Assembly (NCBI RefSeq): GCF_040215725.1
Contig: NZ_CP157967.1
Coordinates: 1,612,001 to 1,676,000 of the forward strand
Origin: Rhizobium sp. ZPR4
Lineage (GTDB): Bacteria; Pseudomonadota; Alphaproteobacteria; Rhizobiales; Rhizobiaceae
Reading direction: 5' to 3'
DNA: 64,000 nucleotides
Part shown: positions 44,977 to 55,555 of the stretch, one piece after another
Numbering within the stretch: position 1 is the first letter of the stretch
Layout of the letters: every line of letters begins with the position of its first letter
Notes under the pieces: model-generated
Databases searched by the model: none
What the model was told of the DNA's origin: nothing
What the model saw: the letters and a program-made list of their open reading frames with translations, nothing else
Program-made: the position numbers and the translations under genes

Positions 44977-47289
44977 TTGGATACGAACGACACTTCGAAA
45001 GCAGCCAAGAATATGGCGAGCGGAAATCTCGACGAACAGGCGCTTTATTTCCATCGCTATCCCCGCCCTGGCAAGCTGGAAATTCAGGCGACGAAACCGC
45101 TGGGCAACCAGCGTGATCTGGCCCTTGCCTATTCGCCCGGCGTCGCCGCCCCCTGCATCGCCATCCGCGACAATCCCGAAACGGCTGCCGACTATACGTC
45201 CCGCGCCAATCTCGTTGCGGTGATTTCGAACGGTTCGGCGGTACTCGGCCTCGGCAATATCGGCCCGCTCGCCTCGAAACCCGTCATGGAAGGCAAGGCC
45301 GTTCTCTTCAAGAAATTCGCCGGCATCGACGTCTTCGACATCGAAATTGCGGCACCGACGGTCGATGAGATGGTCAACACCGTTTCGGCGCTCGAGCCGA
45401 CCTTCGGCGGCATCAATCTCGAAGACATCAAGGCGCCGGAATGCTTCGACGTCGAGCGCCGCCTGCGCGAGCAGATGGAAATCCCTGTATTCCACGACGA
45501 TCAGCACGGCACCGCGATTATCGTCGCGGCCGCCATCCTCAACGGTCTAGAACTGGCCGGCAAGAAGATCGAAGACGTCAAGATCGTCGCCTCCGGCGCG
45601 GGTGCAGCCGCTCTCGCCTGCCTCAACCTGCTCGTCACCCTTGGCGCCAAGCGCGAAAATATCTGGGTCCACGATATCGAGGGCCTGGTCTACAAGGACC
45701 GCAACGTGCTGATGGACGAGTGGAAGTCCGTCTATGCCCAAGACAGCGACAAGCGCGTGCTTGCCGAATCCATTCCAGACGCCGACGTCTTCCTCGGCCT
45801 GTCAGCAGCCGGCGTGCTGAAGCCGGAACTTCTCGCACAGATGGCTGAAAAGCCGCTGATCATGGCGCTCGCCAATCCCACGCCGGAAATCATGCCGGAT
45901 CTCGCCCGCGCCGCCCGCCCTGACGCGATGATCTGCACCGGCCGCTCGGACTTCCCGAACCAGGTCAACAACGTCCTCTGCTTCCCCTATATCTTCCGCG
46001 GCGCGCTCGATTGCGGCGCCAAGACGATCAACGAAGAGATGAAGATGGCCGCCGTACGCGCCATCGCCTCGCTTGCCCGCGAAGAGCCTTCCGATGTCGC
46101 GGCCCGCGCCTATTCGGGCGAAACGCCGGTCTTCGGCCCCAACTACCTCATCCCCTCGCCCTTCGATCCGCGCCTGATCCTGCGCATCGCGCCGGCTGTG
46201 GCGAAGGCCGCGGCCGATAGCGGCGTAGCGCTGCGCCCGATTGCCGATTTCGACGCCTATATGGACGAGCTCAACCGCTTCGTCTTCCGCTCCGGCTTCA
46301 TCATGAAGCCGATATTTGCGGCGGCTAAAGTGGCGGAACGCAAGCGCGTCGTCTTTTCCGAAGGCGAAGACGAGCGCGTGCTGCGCGCCGCCCAGGTTCT
46401 GCTTGAAGAAGGCACAGCCGTCCCGATCCTGATCGGCCGCCCCTCCGTCATCGAGACCCGCCTGAAGCGCTACGGCCTGAAGATCCGCCCGAATACGGAT
46501 TTCGCCGTCATCAACCCGGAAGACGATCCGCGCTTCCGCGAATATGTCGATCTCTACTTCTCGCTCGTCGGCCGGGCCGGCGTGATCCCCGAAGCTGCCC
46601 GCACGATCGTCCGTACCAACACAACCGTCATCGGCGCGCTGGCCCTGAAGCGCGGCGAAGCCGATGCGCTGATCTGTGGCCTTGAAGGCCGTTATGAGCG
46701 TCATTTGCGCATCGTCCGCCAGATCATCGGCAAGCGGCCGGACGTTCGTGATTTCTCGGCATTGAGTCTGCTCATCTCGCAGCGCGGCGCGACCTTCTAC
46801 ACGGATACCTACGTCACGTTTAATCCGACCGCCGAAGAAATCGCGGAGTCGGCCTGGCTGGCCGCCGAGGAAATCAAACGCTTCGGCATCGAGCCGCGTG
46901 CCGCTCTCGTCTCGCATTCCAACTTCGGTTCACGGGAGTCGGAAAGCGCTACGAAGATGCGCGAGGCGCTCGCTCTGGTTCGCAAGGCGGCGCCAGAGCT
47001 GGAAGTCGATGGCGAAATGCATGGCGACAGCGCCATTTCCGAGAGCCTGCGCCGGCACGTCATGCCGGATAGCACGCTTTCCGGCGAAGCCAATCTTCTG
47101 GTCTTCCCGAACCTCGATGCCGCCAACATCACGCTCGGCGTGGTCAAGACCATGACTGACAGCCTGCATGTCGGCCCGATCCTGCTCGGCACGGCGCTTC
47201 CCGCCCACATTCTCTCGCCGTCGGTCACGTCGCGCGGCGTGGTCAACATGGCGGCGCTCGCTGTCGTCGAGGCCTCGCAGATCGCTTAA
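44977..47289 (+). CDS. dme: NAD(P)-dependent malic enzyme with phosphotransacetylase-like domain
   Basis: 770 residues from TTG 44977, behind GGAGA at a spacing of 6; this equals the known length of rhizobial Dme. The longer reading from 44875 has no such support. The N-terminal malic domain (about 1-430) carries [34 protein letters not shown] and the NAD fold [17 protein letters not shown]. The C-terminal half resembles phosphate acetyltransferase ([20 protein letters not shown]), as in all MaeB-type enzymes. It converts malate to pyruvate; in Sinorhizobium the NAD-dependent form is needed for nitrogen-fixing bacteroids. Whether this is the NAD (Dme) or NADP (Tme) form is inferred only from length. 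Confidence 0.88.
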   Translation: MDTNDTSKAAKNMASGNLDEQALYFHRYPRPGKLEIQATKPLGNQRDLALAYSPGVAAPCIAIRDNPETAADYTSRANLVAVISNGSAVLGLGNIGPLASKPVMEGKAVLFKKFAGIDVFDIEIAAPTVDEMVNTVSALEPTFGGINLEDIKAPECFDVERRLREQMEIPVFHDDQHGTAIIVAAAILNGLELAGKKIEDVKIVASGAGAAALACLNLLVTLGAKRENIWVHDIEGLVYKDRNVLMDEWKSVYAQDSDKRVLAESIPDADVFLGLSAAGVLKPELLAQMAEKPLIMALANPTPEIMPDLARAARPDAMICTGRSDFPNQVNNVLCFPYIFRGALDCGAKTINEEMKMAAVRAIASLAREEPSDVAARAYSGETPVFGPNYLIPSPFDPRLILRIAPAVAKAAADSGVALRPIADFDAYMDELNRFVFRSGFIMKPIFAAAKVAERKRVVFSEGEDERVLRAAQVLLEEGTAVPILIGRPSVIETRLKRYGLKIRPNTDFAVINPEDDPRFREYVDLYFSLVGRAGVIPEAARTIVRTNTTVIGALALKRGEADALICGLEGRYERHLRIVRQIIGKRPDVRDFSALSLLISQRGATFYTDTYVTFNPTAEEIAESAWLAAEEIKRFGIEPRAALVSHSNFGSRESESATKMREALALVRKAAPELEVDGEMHGDSAISESLRRHVMPDSTLSGEANLLVFPNLDAANITLGVVKTMTDSLHVGPILLGTALPAHILSPSVTSRGVVNMAALAVVEASQIA

Positions 47290-47317
47290 TACGGCGCCTC
47301 GCAGCCGCTGCCAGAAC

Positions 47318-47358
47318 GGTTCCGCGCTTCATGCAATCGCGGAACCCTCTTATCTTTT
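47318..47358 (+). terminator. Intrinsic terminator after malic enzyme
   Basis: GGTTCCGCG (47318-47326) / CGCGGAACC (47338-47346) stem, then CTCTTATCTTTTT. Confidence 0.85.
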
Positions 47359-47485
47359 TGCTTTTGGCGGCCCCGAGCTGCAATTTCGTGAAAATCCTCT
47401 CGAAATCCGTGCTTTTTCATGGATACGTTGTTAAGCTGCAGCGTGTAATCTTTAGCGACTTAAAACCGCTTTCGAGAGCAGAACC

Positions 47486-48238
47486 GTGAACCGCGGCACA
47501 AAACAAGCTTCCATTGCCCTGCTATCCCTGCTGACGGCCACACCGGCCCTCGCGCAGGCAGACCTCTGCGACGAGCTGCGCGGCCGCTATGTCGACATCA
47601 ACGAAGTGATCGGCGCCAGCCAGGAAACCCGCCAGCTCTCACGCGCCATCGTCCAACAGAACCTGATGATCCGCCGAACGATGAGCGATCTGCGCAACCA
47701 GGGCTGCATCGAAGGCGACGATGCGGTGTTTGGCGGGCAGGACAATCAAGGCGTCTGCAACGACATGCGGCAATCGATCGATCAGATGCGGCACGATCTC
47801 TCCCTGCTGATGGATCAGCGTGAGCAGAGCGTCGGCCGTGTCGATGCCGTTGCCATGCAGCGCCGGCAGTTGCTGGATACGATGCAGCGCAACGGCTGCA
47901 GCCTGCCGGCTTCGGCAACTCCGGATATCGTCATCGACACCCGCACGAAAATGGATGCCTATGCGCCGCAGGAGCAATCCCTGGCTAAGCCGGAAAGCTC
48001 TATTACCGTCATCGAGACGCCGAGGCTGCAGAAGGATTCCAGCCTGCAACAAAGGCAGGCCCCCCCGACGGCAGCACCCAAGGTAACACAGGCGCAGCCG
48101 CAACAGTTTCCGCCTGATCGCCCCTACGATCCCTCGGCCCATAAGGTGCGCCAGGTCGGCCCGCAATTTCTTGCGACCGACCAGGGCAGCATCGACCTCA
48201 AGCACCCGAAAGAGGCTGGACCCCAGCCAACGCAATAG
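47486..48238 (+). CDS. Secreted protein of unknown function
   Basis: 250 residues from GTG 47486. Signal peptide KQASIALLSLLTATPALAQA, cleaved before DLCDEL. The mature first half (to about 150) is helical, with four cysteines (DLCDE, QGCIEG, GVCND, NGCSLP) that could pair in the periplasm. The second half is rich in Pro, Gln and Lys and probably unstructured. I do not recognise a family. It lies alone, converging on the ankyrin gene. Confidence 0.7.
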   Translation: MNRGTKQASIALLSLLTATPALAQADLCDELRGRYVDINEVIGASQETRQLSRAIVQQNLMIRRTMSDLRNQGCIEGDDAVFGGQDNQGVCNDMRQSIDQMRHDLSLLMDQREQSVGRVDAVAMQRRQLLDTMQRNGCSLPASATPDIVIDTRTKMDAYAPQEQSLAKPESSITVIETPRLQKDSSLQQRQAPPTAAPKVTQAQPQQFPPDRPYDPSAHKVRQVGPQFLATDQGSIDLKHPKEAGPQPTQ

Positions 48239-48289
48239 TGCGCGGCCAGACGTTTTTCATCTCCATCTGACCGCCTCGCTTCCCTGTTT

Positions 48290-50035
48290 TCAGATCGCTG
48301 CCGGCTGGCGCAGTAAGGAGGCAATGGCTTCGTCACCCGCCTCCTGCACAAGGTCACGATAGGATCGTCCGGAGGCGTCCCTGATCGAACGATCCGCACC
48401 ACGCGCCAGCAGGAAGCGCACCGCATCGCCGCGCCGATTGACGATGGCAAAGCCGAGTGGCGTCATCCAATCGCGATCGATGGGCTCCCCATGCGGACGA
48501 AATTCACCGAAGCGGATATTCACCTGTTCCGGATGCTTATCGAGAATAGTCACAAGCTGACCGATCTCACCGAAGGCTGCAGCCGCGAAAATATCGAGCG
48601 GATAGGCTTTCAGAAACTCGACCATCTCGCCCTTGCCATTATATTCGGCCCAACCGATTGCCGGCGCGTGAAAATTGGGATCGCGAATGCTGGTATCGGC
48701 TCCATGCTCGATCAGCAGTTTCGCCATCCCTATATGGCCATGCAGCGCCGCTTCATGCAGCGGCGTGCGGCTGGTCATGGCATTGACGTCAAGACCAAGG
48801 GCCAGCATTCGACCCACCGCTTCCAGATCGTTTTCGCCAGCAGCATCATGCAGCATTGCCGGATGATGCCGCTGCATCGCGACAGCGATGTCAATGTCGC
48901 TCCCACCTGGCATTTGCTTGAAGACCTTATTGATTTGCTCGGCATCGATGTCGCCGGCCTTGATCTGGAGATAGGCCCAATCCTCCGGCTTCAGGCGAAC
49001 CGCAACCGCGCCCTTGCGCTCCAGATATCCAGCTAACTCAGCATCGCCACCAAGCCGCGCCCATTCGTACGGCGTCCTGCCGTTAACGATCTTGTTGACA
49101 TCGGCGCCATTTTCCACCAGCAGGCGCACCCGTTCGCCCATGCGATGTTCCAGCGCCCAGGCAAGCTGATAGTCGAAAACGGTCTGCGAGTTCTCAACAA
49201 ACTTGCCGTCCTCGCGCACGAGCCAATTGTTCTTATCCCCGGCGGACAAGCCATACTCGATCAGCAATTTCAGGCATATATCATCCCGTTCGAACATGCG
49301 GTTATAAAGCGCCTGGCTGTCATTGGCTTCGGCTCCGGCATCGAGCAGCAGCCGTGCGAATGCCTCGCATTCCGGATGCGGTGGCTGGCGATCCTTTCCC
49401 GCCTCGCCCTCTCCGAAAACGCCGGTCAATACGGTGAAGCGATATTGACCGGCATCGAGAAAGAAGGCGTTGACATCGGCCCCGCGCCTGACCAGCTCGT
49501 GCGCGGCCGGCAGGCTGGAACGACCCGGCACGCGGGCGTATGCGGCGCACATCAGCGGAGTTAAATCATGCGGCCCGCCCTTGCGATCAAGAAGCTGCGG
49601 CTGACGATCGAGCCAACGACCTATGCTGTCGGCATCGCCGAGCGCGGCCGCGATGTGAATGCTTTCCTCGGCAACCTCCGGATTGTCTACAAGCAGCCGC
49701 AGCGCCTCATCGAAGCGCGCGGGATCGGCGGGAATATTGGCAAAATACGAAACCGTCGCCAGCGACAGGAAACGGTTGGCGAGCTGATCCCGCGGGACAT
49801 GCTTGCGATCGCCGCTTTCGAGATGCGCCTTGAGCTTCGTCCAGCTGGAGAAGCCGAACTCGCGGGCAAGAACGAGCTGAATGTCCTGCAGTCCAACGCT
49901 GGCGATGTCGGCAAAGTAGGGCGCAACGCGGCTACGCGCCGACGTATCGCCGGTTTGGACAGCCTTGAGGAAAGACTTGGCCTGCTTTTTCAGGGAATCG
50001 AGTGTGGCGGAACTCGCCAAAGAGCGCGTGGTCAA
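48290..50035 (-). CDS. Ankyrin-repeat protein
   Basis: 581 residues. The N-terminal 70 residues (LKKQAKSFLKAVQTGD, REFGFSSWTKLKAHLES) are a motif common at the front of bacterial ankyrin proteins. Ankyrin units follow throughout, clearest at TPLHEAALHGHIGMAKLLIEHGAD, MTPLGFAIVNRRGDAVRFLLARGAD and RVRLLVENGADVNKIVNG. No signal or membrane segment, so probably a cytoplasmic protein-binding scaffold. The role is unknown. Confidence 0.88.
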   Translation of the reverse strand: MTTRSLASSATLDSLKKQAKSFLKAVQTGDTSARSRVAPYFADIASVGLQDIQLVLAREFGFSSWTKLKAHLESGDRKHVPRDQLANRFLSLATVSYFANIPADPARFDEALRLLVDNPEVAEESIHIAAALGDADSIGRWLDRQPQLLDRKGGPHDLTPLMCAAYARVPGRSSLPAAHELVRRGADVNAFFLDAGQYRFTVLTGVFGEGEAGKDRQPPHPECEAFARLLLDAGAEANDSQALYNRMFERDDICLKLLIEYGLSAGDKNNWLVREDGKFVENSQTVFDYQLAWALEHRMGERVRLLVENGADVNKIVNGRTPYEWARLGGDAELAGYLERKGAVAVRLKPEDWAYLQIKAGDIDAEQINKVFKQMPGGSDIDIAVAMQRHHPAMLHDAAGENDLEAVGRMLALGLDVNAMTSRTPLHEAALHGHIGMAKLLIEHGADTSIRDPNFHAPAIGWAEYNGKGEMVEFLKAYPLDIFAAAAFGEIGQLVTILDKHPEQVNIRFGEFRPHGEPIDRDWMTPLGFAIVNRRGDAVRFLLARGADRSIRDASGRSYRDLVQEAGDEAIASLLRQPAAI

Positions 50036-50199
50036 AATAGACCTCCTTCCATTTACGTCCGGTATCCGCGCCCACAGACTGAAAAGAGGTGTGGCAGTCT
50101 CATATTCTATGCTTCAGGTGGGCCTGGCCCTTCCCGCGGATCGGATGCGCCCTGAGAACGCATCCAGATCTATAGCGCCGGTTGCGATCTGTCCAGAGC

Positions 50200-51027
50200 T
50201 CACGCCGGCTCATAACGCACATAGGCGAACTCATCACCATCCGGTGACCAGTTCGGCACATTGATCGACCCCTGCCCGCCAAAGAGCTCGAACAGCGTCG
50301 TGAGATTGCCGCCATCCATATCCATCAGCCGCATCCGCACATTCAGGTCACGCGGATGGTCGAAGACATCGGGATCGTAGGAGATCAGCACGACCTTGTC
50401 GTTGGCGGGCGACGGATGGGCAAACCAATTGCCGTAGTTGTCGTGGGTTACTTGCTGCAGGCCGGTGCCGTCGGGATGAATGCGCCAGATTTGCATCAGA
50501 CCGGTGCGGCTCGAATTGAAATAGATCCACTGCCCGTCAGCCGAGAAATCCGGTCCGTCATTGCGGCCTTCTCCATGCGTCAGGCGTGTCTCCTCGCCGC
50601 CATCGATGGAGATCGTGTAGATATCGAAGACGTTGTCGCGAATGCCGCAATAGGAGAAGCGTTTTCCGTCCGGTGACCAGCCATGCCAGTAGGAAGGCAG
50701 ATTGGTCGTAACCTGCCTTGGCGTACCACCCTCCGCCGGCAGAACATAGATGCAGGCCTTGCCATGCTCCGTCTTGTCTGAAATGGCAATCAGCGACCCG
50801 TCGGGAGAAATGCCGTGATCGTTGTTGCACCGCGTCGCGAAGCCGGTATCGACCTGAGCGATCCCACCGCCGCCATCGAGCGGCAGCCGGTAGAGTAAGC
50901 CGTCCCCATTCAGCAGCAGATAACGTCCGTCGGGCGAATAATTTGGCGCCTCGATCAGCTGGTCCGTCTGCCAGACAATCCGGTTCGCACCCGTGCGGAT
51001 ATTATAGATCTCGACCGAGCTCCGCAT
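50200..51027 (-). CDS. TolB-like beta-propeller (PD40 repeats), cytoplasmic
   Basis: 275 residues. At least five PD40/WD40-like blades: APNYSPDGRYLLLNG, DHGISPDGSLIAISD, YWHGWSPDGKRFSYCG, GPDFSADGQWIYFNSS, VPNWSPDGDEFAYVRYE. It resembles the propeller of TolB, but has neither the TolB N-terminal domain nor any signal peptide. The last blade ends at the C-terminus. It stands 31 bases downstream of nadE-side sequence, in the same direction, and could be co-transcribed. Function unknown. Confidence 0.78.
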   Translation of the reverse strand: MRSSVEIYNIRTGANRIVWQTDQLIEAPNYSPDGRYLLLNGDGLLYRLPLDGGGGIAQVDTGFATRCNNDHGISPDGSLIAISDKTEHGKACIYVLPAEGGTPRQVTTNLPSYWHGWSPDGKRFSYCGIRDNVFDIYTISIDGGEETRLTHGEGRNDGPDFSADGQWIYFNSSRTGLMQIWRIHPDGTGLQQVTHDNYGNWFAHPSPANDKVVLISYDPDVFDHPRDLNVRMRLMDMDGGNLTTLFELFGGQGSINVPNWSPDGDEFAYVRYEPA

Positions 51028-51058
51028 TCTTCCTCTCCCTTGCCGAAGGATGCTGCGA

Positions 51059-52738
51059 TCAGCGATCGCGGAACCGGTTGGTGATCGGATAGCGACGGTC
51101 GCGACCGAAATTCTTCTTGGTGATCTTCACGCCCGGCGCCGACTGGCGGCGCTTGTATTCGGCGAGATAGAGCAGATGCTCGATACGATGCACCGTCGCG
51201 ACATCATGGCCCCGCGCCACGATCTCCTCTACGGACATTTCCTTCTCAACCAGGCATTCGAGGATATCGTCGAGCGCCGGATAGGGCGGCAGCGAATCCT
51301 GGTCCGTCTGGTTCGGCCTGAGTTCAGCCGAAGGCGCCTTGTCGATGATGTTATAAGGGATCACTTCACCTGACGGGCCGAGCGCGCCCGGCGGCACATG
51401 CAGGTTGCGCCAGCGCGACAGCGCGTAGACCTGCATCTTGTAAAGATCCTTGATCGGGTTGAAGCCGCCGTTCATGTCGCCATAAAGCGTGGCGTATCCG
51501 ACAGACATTTCCGACTTGTTGCCTGTCGTCACCACCATCGAGCCGAACTTGTTGGAAATCGCCATCAGGATGGTGCCACGGGCTCGGCTCTGCAGGTTTT
51601 CCTCGGTAATGCCGCTTTCCGTTCCTTCGAACAGATCGGACAAGGCCGTGGTGAAGCCGGTCACGGGATCTTCGATCGGCACGATGTCGTACCGGCAGCC
51701 GAGCGCCTTGGCACAATCGGCCGCATCCTTCAGCGAATCCGGCGAGGTATAGCGATAGGGCAGCATGACGGTGCGCACCCGCTCCTCGCCGAGCGCATCG
51801 ACGGCAATCGCCGCGCAAATCGCCGAGTCGATGCCGCCGGAGAGGCCGAGCACGACCGACTTGAAGCCGTTCTTGTTGACGTAGTCGCGGAAGCCCAGCA
51901 GGCAGGCGCGATAATCCGCCTCCTCGCCTTCCGGAATATGCGCCATCGGCCCTTCGGCGCAGTGCCAAACGTCGCCGTTCTTTTTCCAGGTGGTGACCGC
52001 AAGGGCAGTTTCGAACTGGCTCATCTGGAAGGCCAGCGTCTTGTCGGCATTGAAGCCGAAGCTCGCACCATCGAAAACCAGCTCGTCCTGACCGCCAAGC
52101 TGGGCGGCATAGATCATCGGCAGGCCTGTTTCGATGACCTGCTTCAGAACCACCTGATGTCGCACGTCGACCTTGCCGCGATAATAGGGCGAACCGTTCG
52201 GCGATAGCAGAATCTCTGCGCCGCTTTCGGCCAGCGTTTCGCAGACGCCGAGTTCGCCCCAGATGTCCTCGCAGATCGGAATGCCGAGCCGCACGCCACG
52301 GAAATTGACCGGACCCGGCATGGCACCCTGATCGAAGACGCGCTTTTCATCGAACTCGCCATAATTGGGCAGATCCACTTTGTCGCGGACAGCGATCACC
52401 TTGCCACCATCGAGCACGGCAATCGAATTGTAGCGTCCGGTGCCATCCTGTCGCGGAAAGCCAACGACGATACCAGGGCCACCATCAGCAGTGTCGGTAG
52501 CGAGAGCCTCCACCGCTTTCCAGCAGGCGCGAATGAAGGCCGGCTTCAGCACCAGATCCTCCGGCGGATAGCCGGAAATGAACAATTCGGTCAGCAATAA
52601 GAGCTGGGCGCCTTCGCGCGCCGCCTCTGCGCGGGCCTCGCGCGCCTTGGCGAGATTGCCGGAGACGTCGCCGACCGTCGGATTAAGCTGCGCGACGGCG
52701 ATGCGGATGGTGTGGGTAATCTGGCTTTGCTCTGTCAT
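51059..52738 (-). CDS. nadE: Glutamine-dependent NAD+ synthetase
   Basis: 559 residues from ATG 52738 (ATG 52747 adds three). N-terminal nitrilase-like glutaminase domain with the catalytic triad Glu in LLLLTELFISGYPPEDL, Lys in VRDKVDLPNYGEFDE and Cys in GIPICEDIWGE. C-terminal synthetase with the PP-loop VLGLSGGIDSAICAAIA and TTGNKSEMSVGYATLYGDMNG. It makes NAD from deamido-NAD using ammonia drawn from glutamine. Confidence 0.95.
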   Translation of the reverse strand: MTEQSQITHTIRIAVAQLNPTVGDVSGNLAKAREARAEAAREGAQLLLLTELFISGYPPEDLVLKPAFIRACWKAVEALATDTADGGPGIVVGFPRQDGTGRYNSIAVLDGGKVIAVRDKVDLPNYGEFDEKRVFDQGAMPGPVNFRGVRLGIPICEDIWGELGVCETLAESGAEILLSPNGSPYYRGKVDVRHQVVLKQVIETGLPMIYAAQLGGQDELVFDGASFGFNADKTLAFQMSQFETALAVTTWKKNGDVWHCAEGPMAHIPEGEEADYRACLLGFRDYVNKNGFKSVVLGLSGGIDSAICAAIAVDALGEERVRTVMLPYRYTSPDSLKDAADCAKALGCRYDIVPIEDPVTGFTTALSDLFEGTESGITEENLQSRARGTILMAISNKFGSMVVTTGNKSEMSVGYATLYGDMNGGFNPIKDLYKMQVYALSRWRNLHVPPGALGPSGEVIPYNIIDKAPSAELRPNQTDQDSLPPYPALDDILECLVEKEMSVEEIVARGHDVATVHRIEHLLYLAEYKRRQSAPGVKITKKNFGRDRRYPITNRFRDR

Positions 52739-52928
52739 GCCATACATTTAGCGATGGCATCTTTCTTCCGCAACCGCCTTCCGCTTCCCGACACGCATCA
52801 AAGATCGTCCCACGCGCATAGGCAGTATTTTTACCCGGAAAAATACCAAGCTTGCCTTGCGGTTCAGGCACCGTTCATGACAGAAGCGTGACACTTATAT
52901 GAATATTTTGTAGCTTTTGGAGAAATCA

Positions 52929-54860
52929 TTGGTCGCATTGGTCATCGAGTCCGCCTTGGCGGGCAAGCTTGCCCTTTTCCAAAAGATCGACGGCGCGAGA
53001 CAGAAGTCCGCCGCTCTGCGCCTGCTTTTGAGCCTTGCGCTGACCCTGCTTTTCTCCCTGTCTATCGTCATGACGGTCGAATGGGTTGCGCGCGGCGAAT
53101 TCAACTCGGCTTGGACTTATCTCCTTTCAACATCCCGCCCGGGGCTTGCCACGATCAGCATTGTCATGCTGGCGATGCTGACACTGGATGCCCTGATCGG
53201 CCGCGCGCATCTATCCGCCTTGATCGTCGCCCCGCTGTTGCTTGTTCTGGCATTCATTTCCAGCCATAAGCAGAACTACCTCTCCGATCCGCTCTATCCT
53301 TCGGACTTTTTGTTCGCGCGGCAGATCATGGAGTTGATGCCCGTCATGGTGCGCGATCGCCCCTGGACAGCCGCAGCGCTCGCGATCGGCCTCCTCGTCG
53401 GCTTGGCTACCTTGATCCTGGTCTGGCGCTACATTAGCAGCCGCGCCGCGGTGCTTTCGCACAAGGAGCGCCTCGGACGGCTTTCGATCTGCCTGCCGCT
53501 AACAGTGCTTTTCGCCTCGCAGATGGACCCGACCCAATATTCCTACCTTCGCGAAAAGCTGGGCATCATTCCGATCGTCTGGGATCAGACAGAAAATTAT
53601 AACCACAACGGTTTCGTGGTTGCCTTCGCGCTCAACCTGCCTATGGCCGACGTCAAGTCACCGGCCGGATATGGCCCTGGCGCCATCGACGCCCTGCCTG
53701 CAAGAAATTACGGCTATCTCTCCGGTCCGCGCCAAAAGCCCGACGTCATCATGTTGATGAGCGAATCCCTCTGGGACCCGACGCGCTTTGCCAACATCGC
53801 CTTCACGCCCGATCCGATGCCGACCATCCGCGCCAGACAATCCGGAAATGTCTTCTCGCCGGAATTCGGCGGCATGACCGCCAATGTCGAGTTCGAGGCA
53901 TTGACCGGTTTTTCCAATGCCTTCTTACCCTATGGTAGCATTCCCTATCAGCAATATGTGCGCCGCCCGATGCCGTCGCTTGCCACCTTCTTCCGCGGCG
54001 AAGGTTATACGGCGCGCGCCCTTCACCCCTTCAGCGGCTGGTTCTGGAACCGCAACGAGGTCTATCGCGCCTTCGGCTTCGAGGAGTTTCACACCCAGGA
54101 AACCCTACCGGCCATGGACAAGCGCGGCATGTTCGCCGCCGACGATTCCCTCATGAAGGAAATCATACGCGAGGGAGACGCCGCCGAGCGCCCGTTCTTC
54201 TTCTTCGCCGTCACCCTGCAGGGACATGGCCCCTACGAAGCCGACCGCTACGCTGAGAATACCGTCGATATCGCTGGCAATCTGAACGATGGTGACCGTG
54301 CCGCACTTGCTACCTACGCGCAGGGCGTGCGCGAAGCCGATGCCAGCCTGAAGATGCTGATGGATTGGGCCGAAAAGCGCGACCGCGAAACCATCATCGT
54401 CCTCTGGGGCGATCATCTGCCGCCGCTCGGCAACGTCTATCCTAACACCGGCTACATGCCGCAGCAGGTCGCCACCCGCAAAGCCCCACTCGATGTCATG
54501 AAGAAGGAGCATGAGACGCCGCTCGTCGTCTGGTCGAGCAAGAAAGGCGCCCGCAAGGACATCGGCACCATCAGCCCCTCGCAGCTGCCCTATCATCTGC
54601 TGAAAACCGCCGGCTACGAGCATCCTTTCTACACGGGCTTTCTCGGGCGCGTGCAGAAGAAATACACCATCGTCGATCGCTACCAGCTTGCGAGCCGCGA
54701 CAATCAGGCCTTTCCCGATTGGGCGCGCAAGGAGCAGGAGCTCGACCCGATAGTGCGCGACTATCGCTATCTGCAGCACGATATGATGTTCGGCCGCCAA
54801 TATGGTCTGGAGCGCTTCTTCCCATCGCATGCAGAGCTGGTGAGCCAGGAGAACAGCTAG
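52929..54860 (+). CDS. LtaS/OpgB-type phosphoglycerol transferase (sulfatase fold)
   Basis: 643 residues from TTG 52929 (GGAG 6 bases upstream; TTG 52917 overlaps that site). Five membrane helices fill about the first 210 residues. The large periplasmic domain carries the alkaline-phosphatase-superfamily sites: Glu in VIMLMSESLWDP, the nucleophile Thr in FGGMTANVEFEALTG, and WGDHLPP for metal binding. In rhizobia such proteins add phosphoglycerol to periplasmic cyclic glucans (the CgmB/OpgB role), which is my best guess. Teichoic acids are not made here. It is a single gene, divergent from nadE. Confidence 0.8.
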   Translation: MVALVIESALAGKLALFQKIDGARQKSAALRLLLSLALTLLFSLSIVMTVEWVARGEFNSAWTYLLSTSRPGLATISIVMLAMLTLDALIGRAHLSALIVAPLLLVLAFISSHKQNYLSDPLYPSDFLFARQIMELMPVMVRDRPWTAAALAIGLLVGLATLILVWRYISSRAAVLSHKERLGRLSICLPLTVLFASQMDPTQYSYLREKLGIIPIVWDQTENYNHNGFVVAFALNLPMADVKSPAGYGPGAIDALPARNYGYLSGPRQKPDVIMLMSESLWDPTRFANIAFTPDPMPTIRARQSGNVFSPEFGGMTANVEFEALTGFSNAFLPYGSIPYQQYVRRPMPSLATFFRGEGYTARALHPFSGWFWNRNEVYRAFGFEEFHTQETLPAMDKRGMFAADDSLMKEIIREGDAAERPFFFFAVTLQGHGPYEADRYAENTVDIAGNLNDGDRAALATYAQGVREADASLKMLMDWAEKRDRETIIVLWGDHLPPLGNVYPNTGYMPQQVATRKAPLDVMKKEHETPLVVWSSKKGARKDIGTISPSQLPYHLLKTAGYEHPFYTGFLGRVQKKYTIVDRYQLASRDNQAFPDWARKEQELDPIVRDYRYLQHDMMFGRQYGLERFFPSHAELVSQENS

Positions 54861-55015
54861 CCCCATCGCGAGCATGGGTTAATGCAGCGGTTTTGCCATA
54901 GCGGCACACGCAGCGGCTCCATGCGTAGTCGGGTTTGAAACCCTTCCCTCGTTGCATTTTTATCCGTTGGTCGAATAGTTGCATTCAATGCCACAAGGAC
55001 CTCGGAGCCCTCCCA

Positions 55016-55552
55016 ATGCATAATCTTCCCAACTTCGTTCATCTGCATTTTGACAAGACGACCGATCAGCTCGGCGATATCGAAAAGCGCGTTCTTAAAA
55101 AGGCGCACGAGCGAAAGATCATTTCCACCGACATCAATGCAGCCATCTCGGCGGAATCGTCCACGGGACAGCGTCTGGCTGACGGCATCGCCCGCGTTGG
55201 CGGCTCCTGGTCCTTCATCATCGCTTTCCTGCTGTTTCTGGTCTTCTGGTGTGCCATCAACACGATCCTTCTCACCACGAACGCCTTCGACCCCTATCCT
55301 TTCATCTTTTTGAACCTCGTCCTCTCCATGCTCGCCGCGATCCAGGCGCCGATCATCATGATGTCTCAGAACCGGCAGGCAGAGCGGGATCGCTTCGAGG
55401 CGGCCAAGGATTACGAAGTCAATCTGAAGTCCGAGCTGGAAGTGCTGTCCCTGCATCAGAAGATCGATATGCAGGTGCTGACGGAGCTCGCGGTGGTGCG
55501 GGAAGAACTCGCCAAGCTCAGCAAGCTCGTCACGGAAAAAAGTGGTATCTGA
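55016..55552 (+). CDS. DUF1003 membrane protein
   Basis: 178 residues from ATG 55016, with GGAG 9 bases upstream; a longer frame from 54935 lacks a site. Two membrane helices (SWSFIIAFLLFLVFWCAINT and FIFLNLVLSMLAAIQAPIIMM) with the conserved MMSQNRQAERDR loop that defines DUF1003. The C-terminal 50 residues form a coiled coil. Function unknown in the family. It may lie in the same transcript as the phosphoglycerol transferase gene. Confidence 0.85.
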   Translation: MHNLPNFVHLHFDKTTDQLGDIEKRVLKKAHERKIISTDINAAISAESSTGQRLADGIARVGGSWSFIIAFLLFLVFWCAINTILLTTNAFDPYPFIFLNLVLSMLAAIQAPIIMMSQNRQAERDRFEAAKDYEVNLKSELEVLSLHQKIDMQVLTELAVVREELAKLSKLVTEKSGI

Positions 55553-55555
55553 GGG

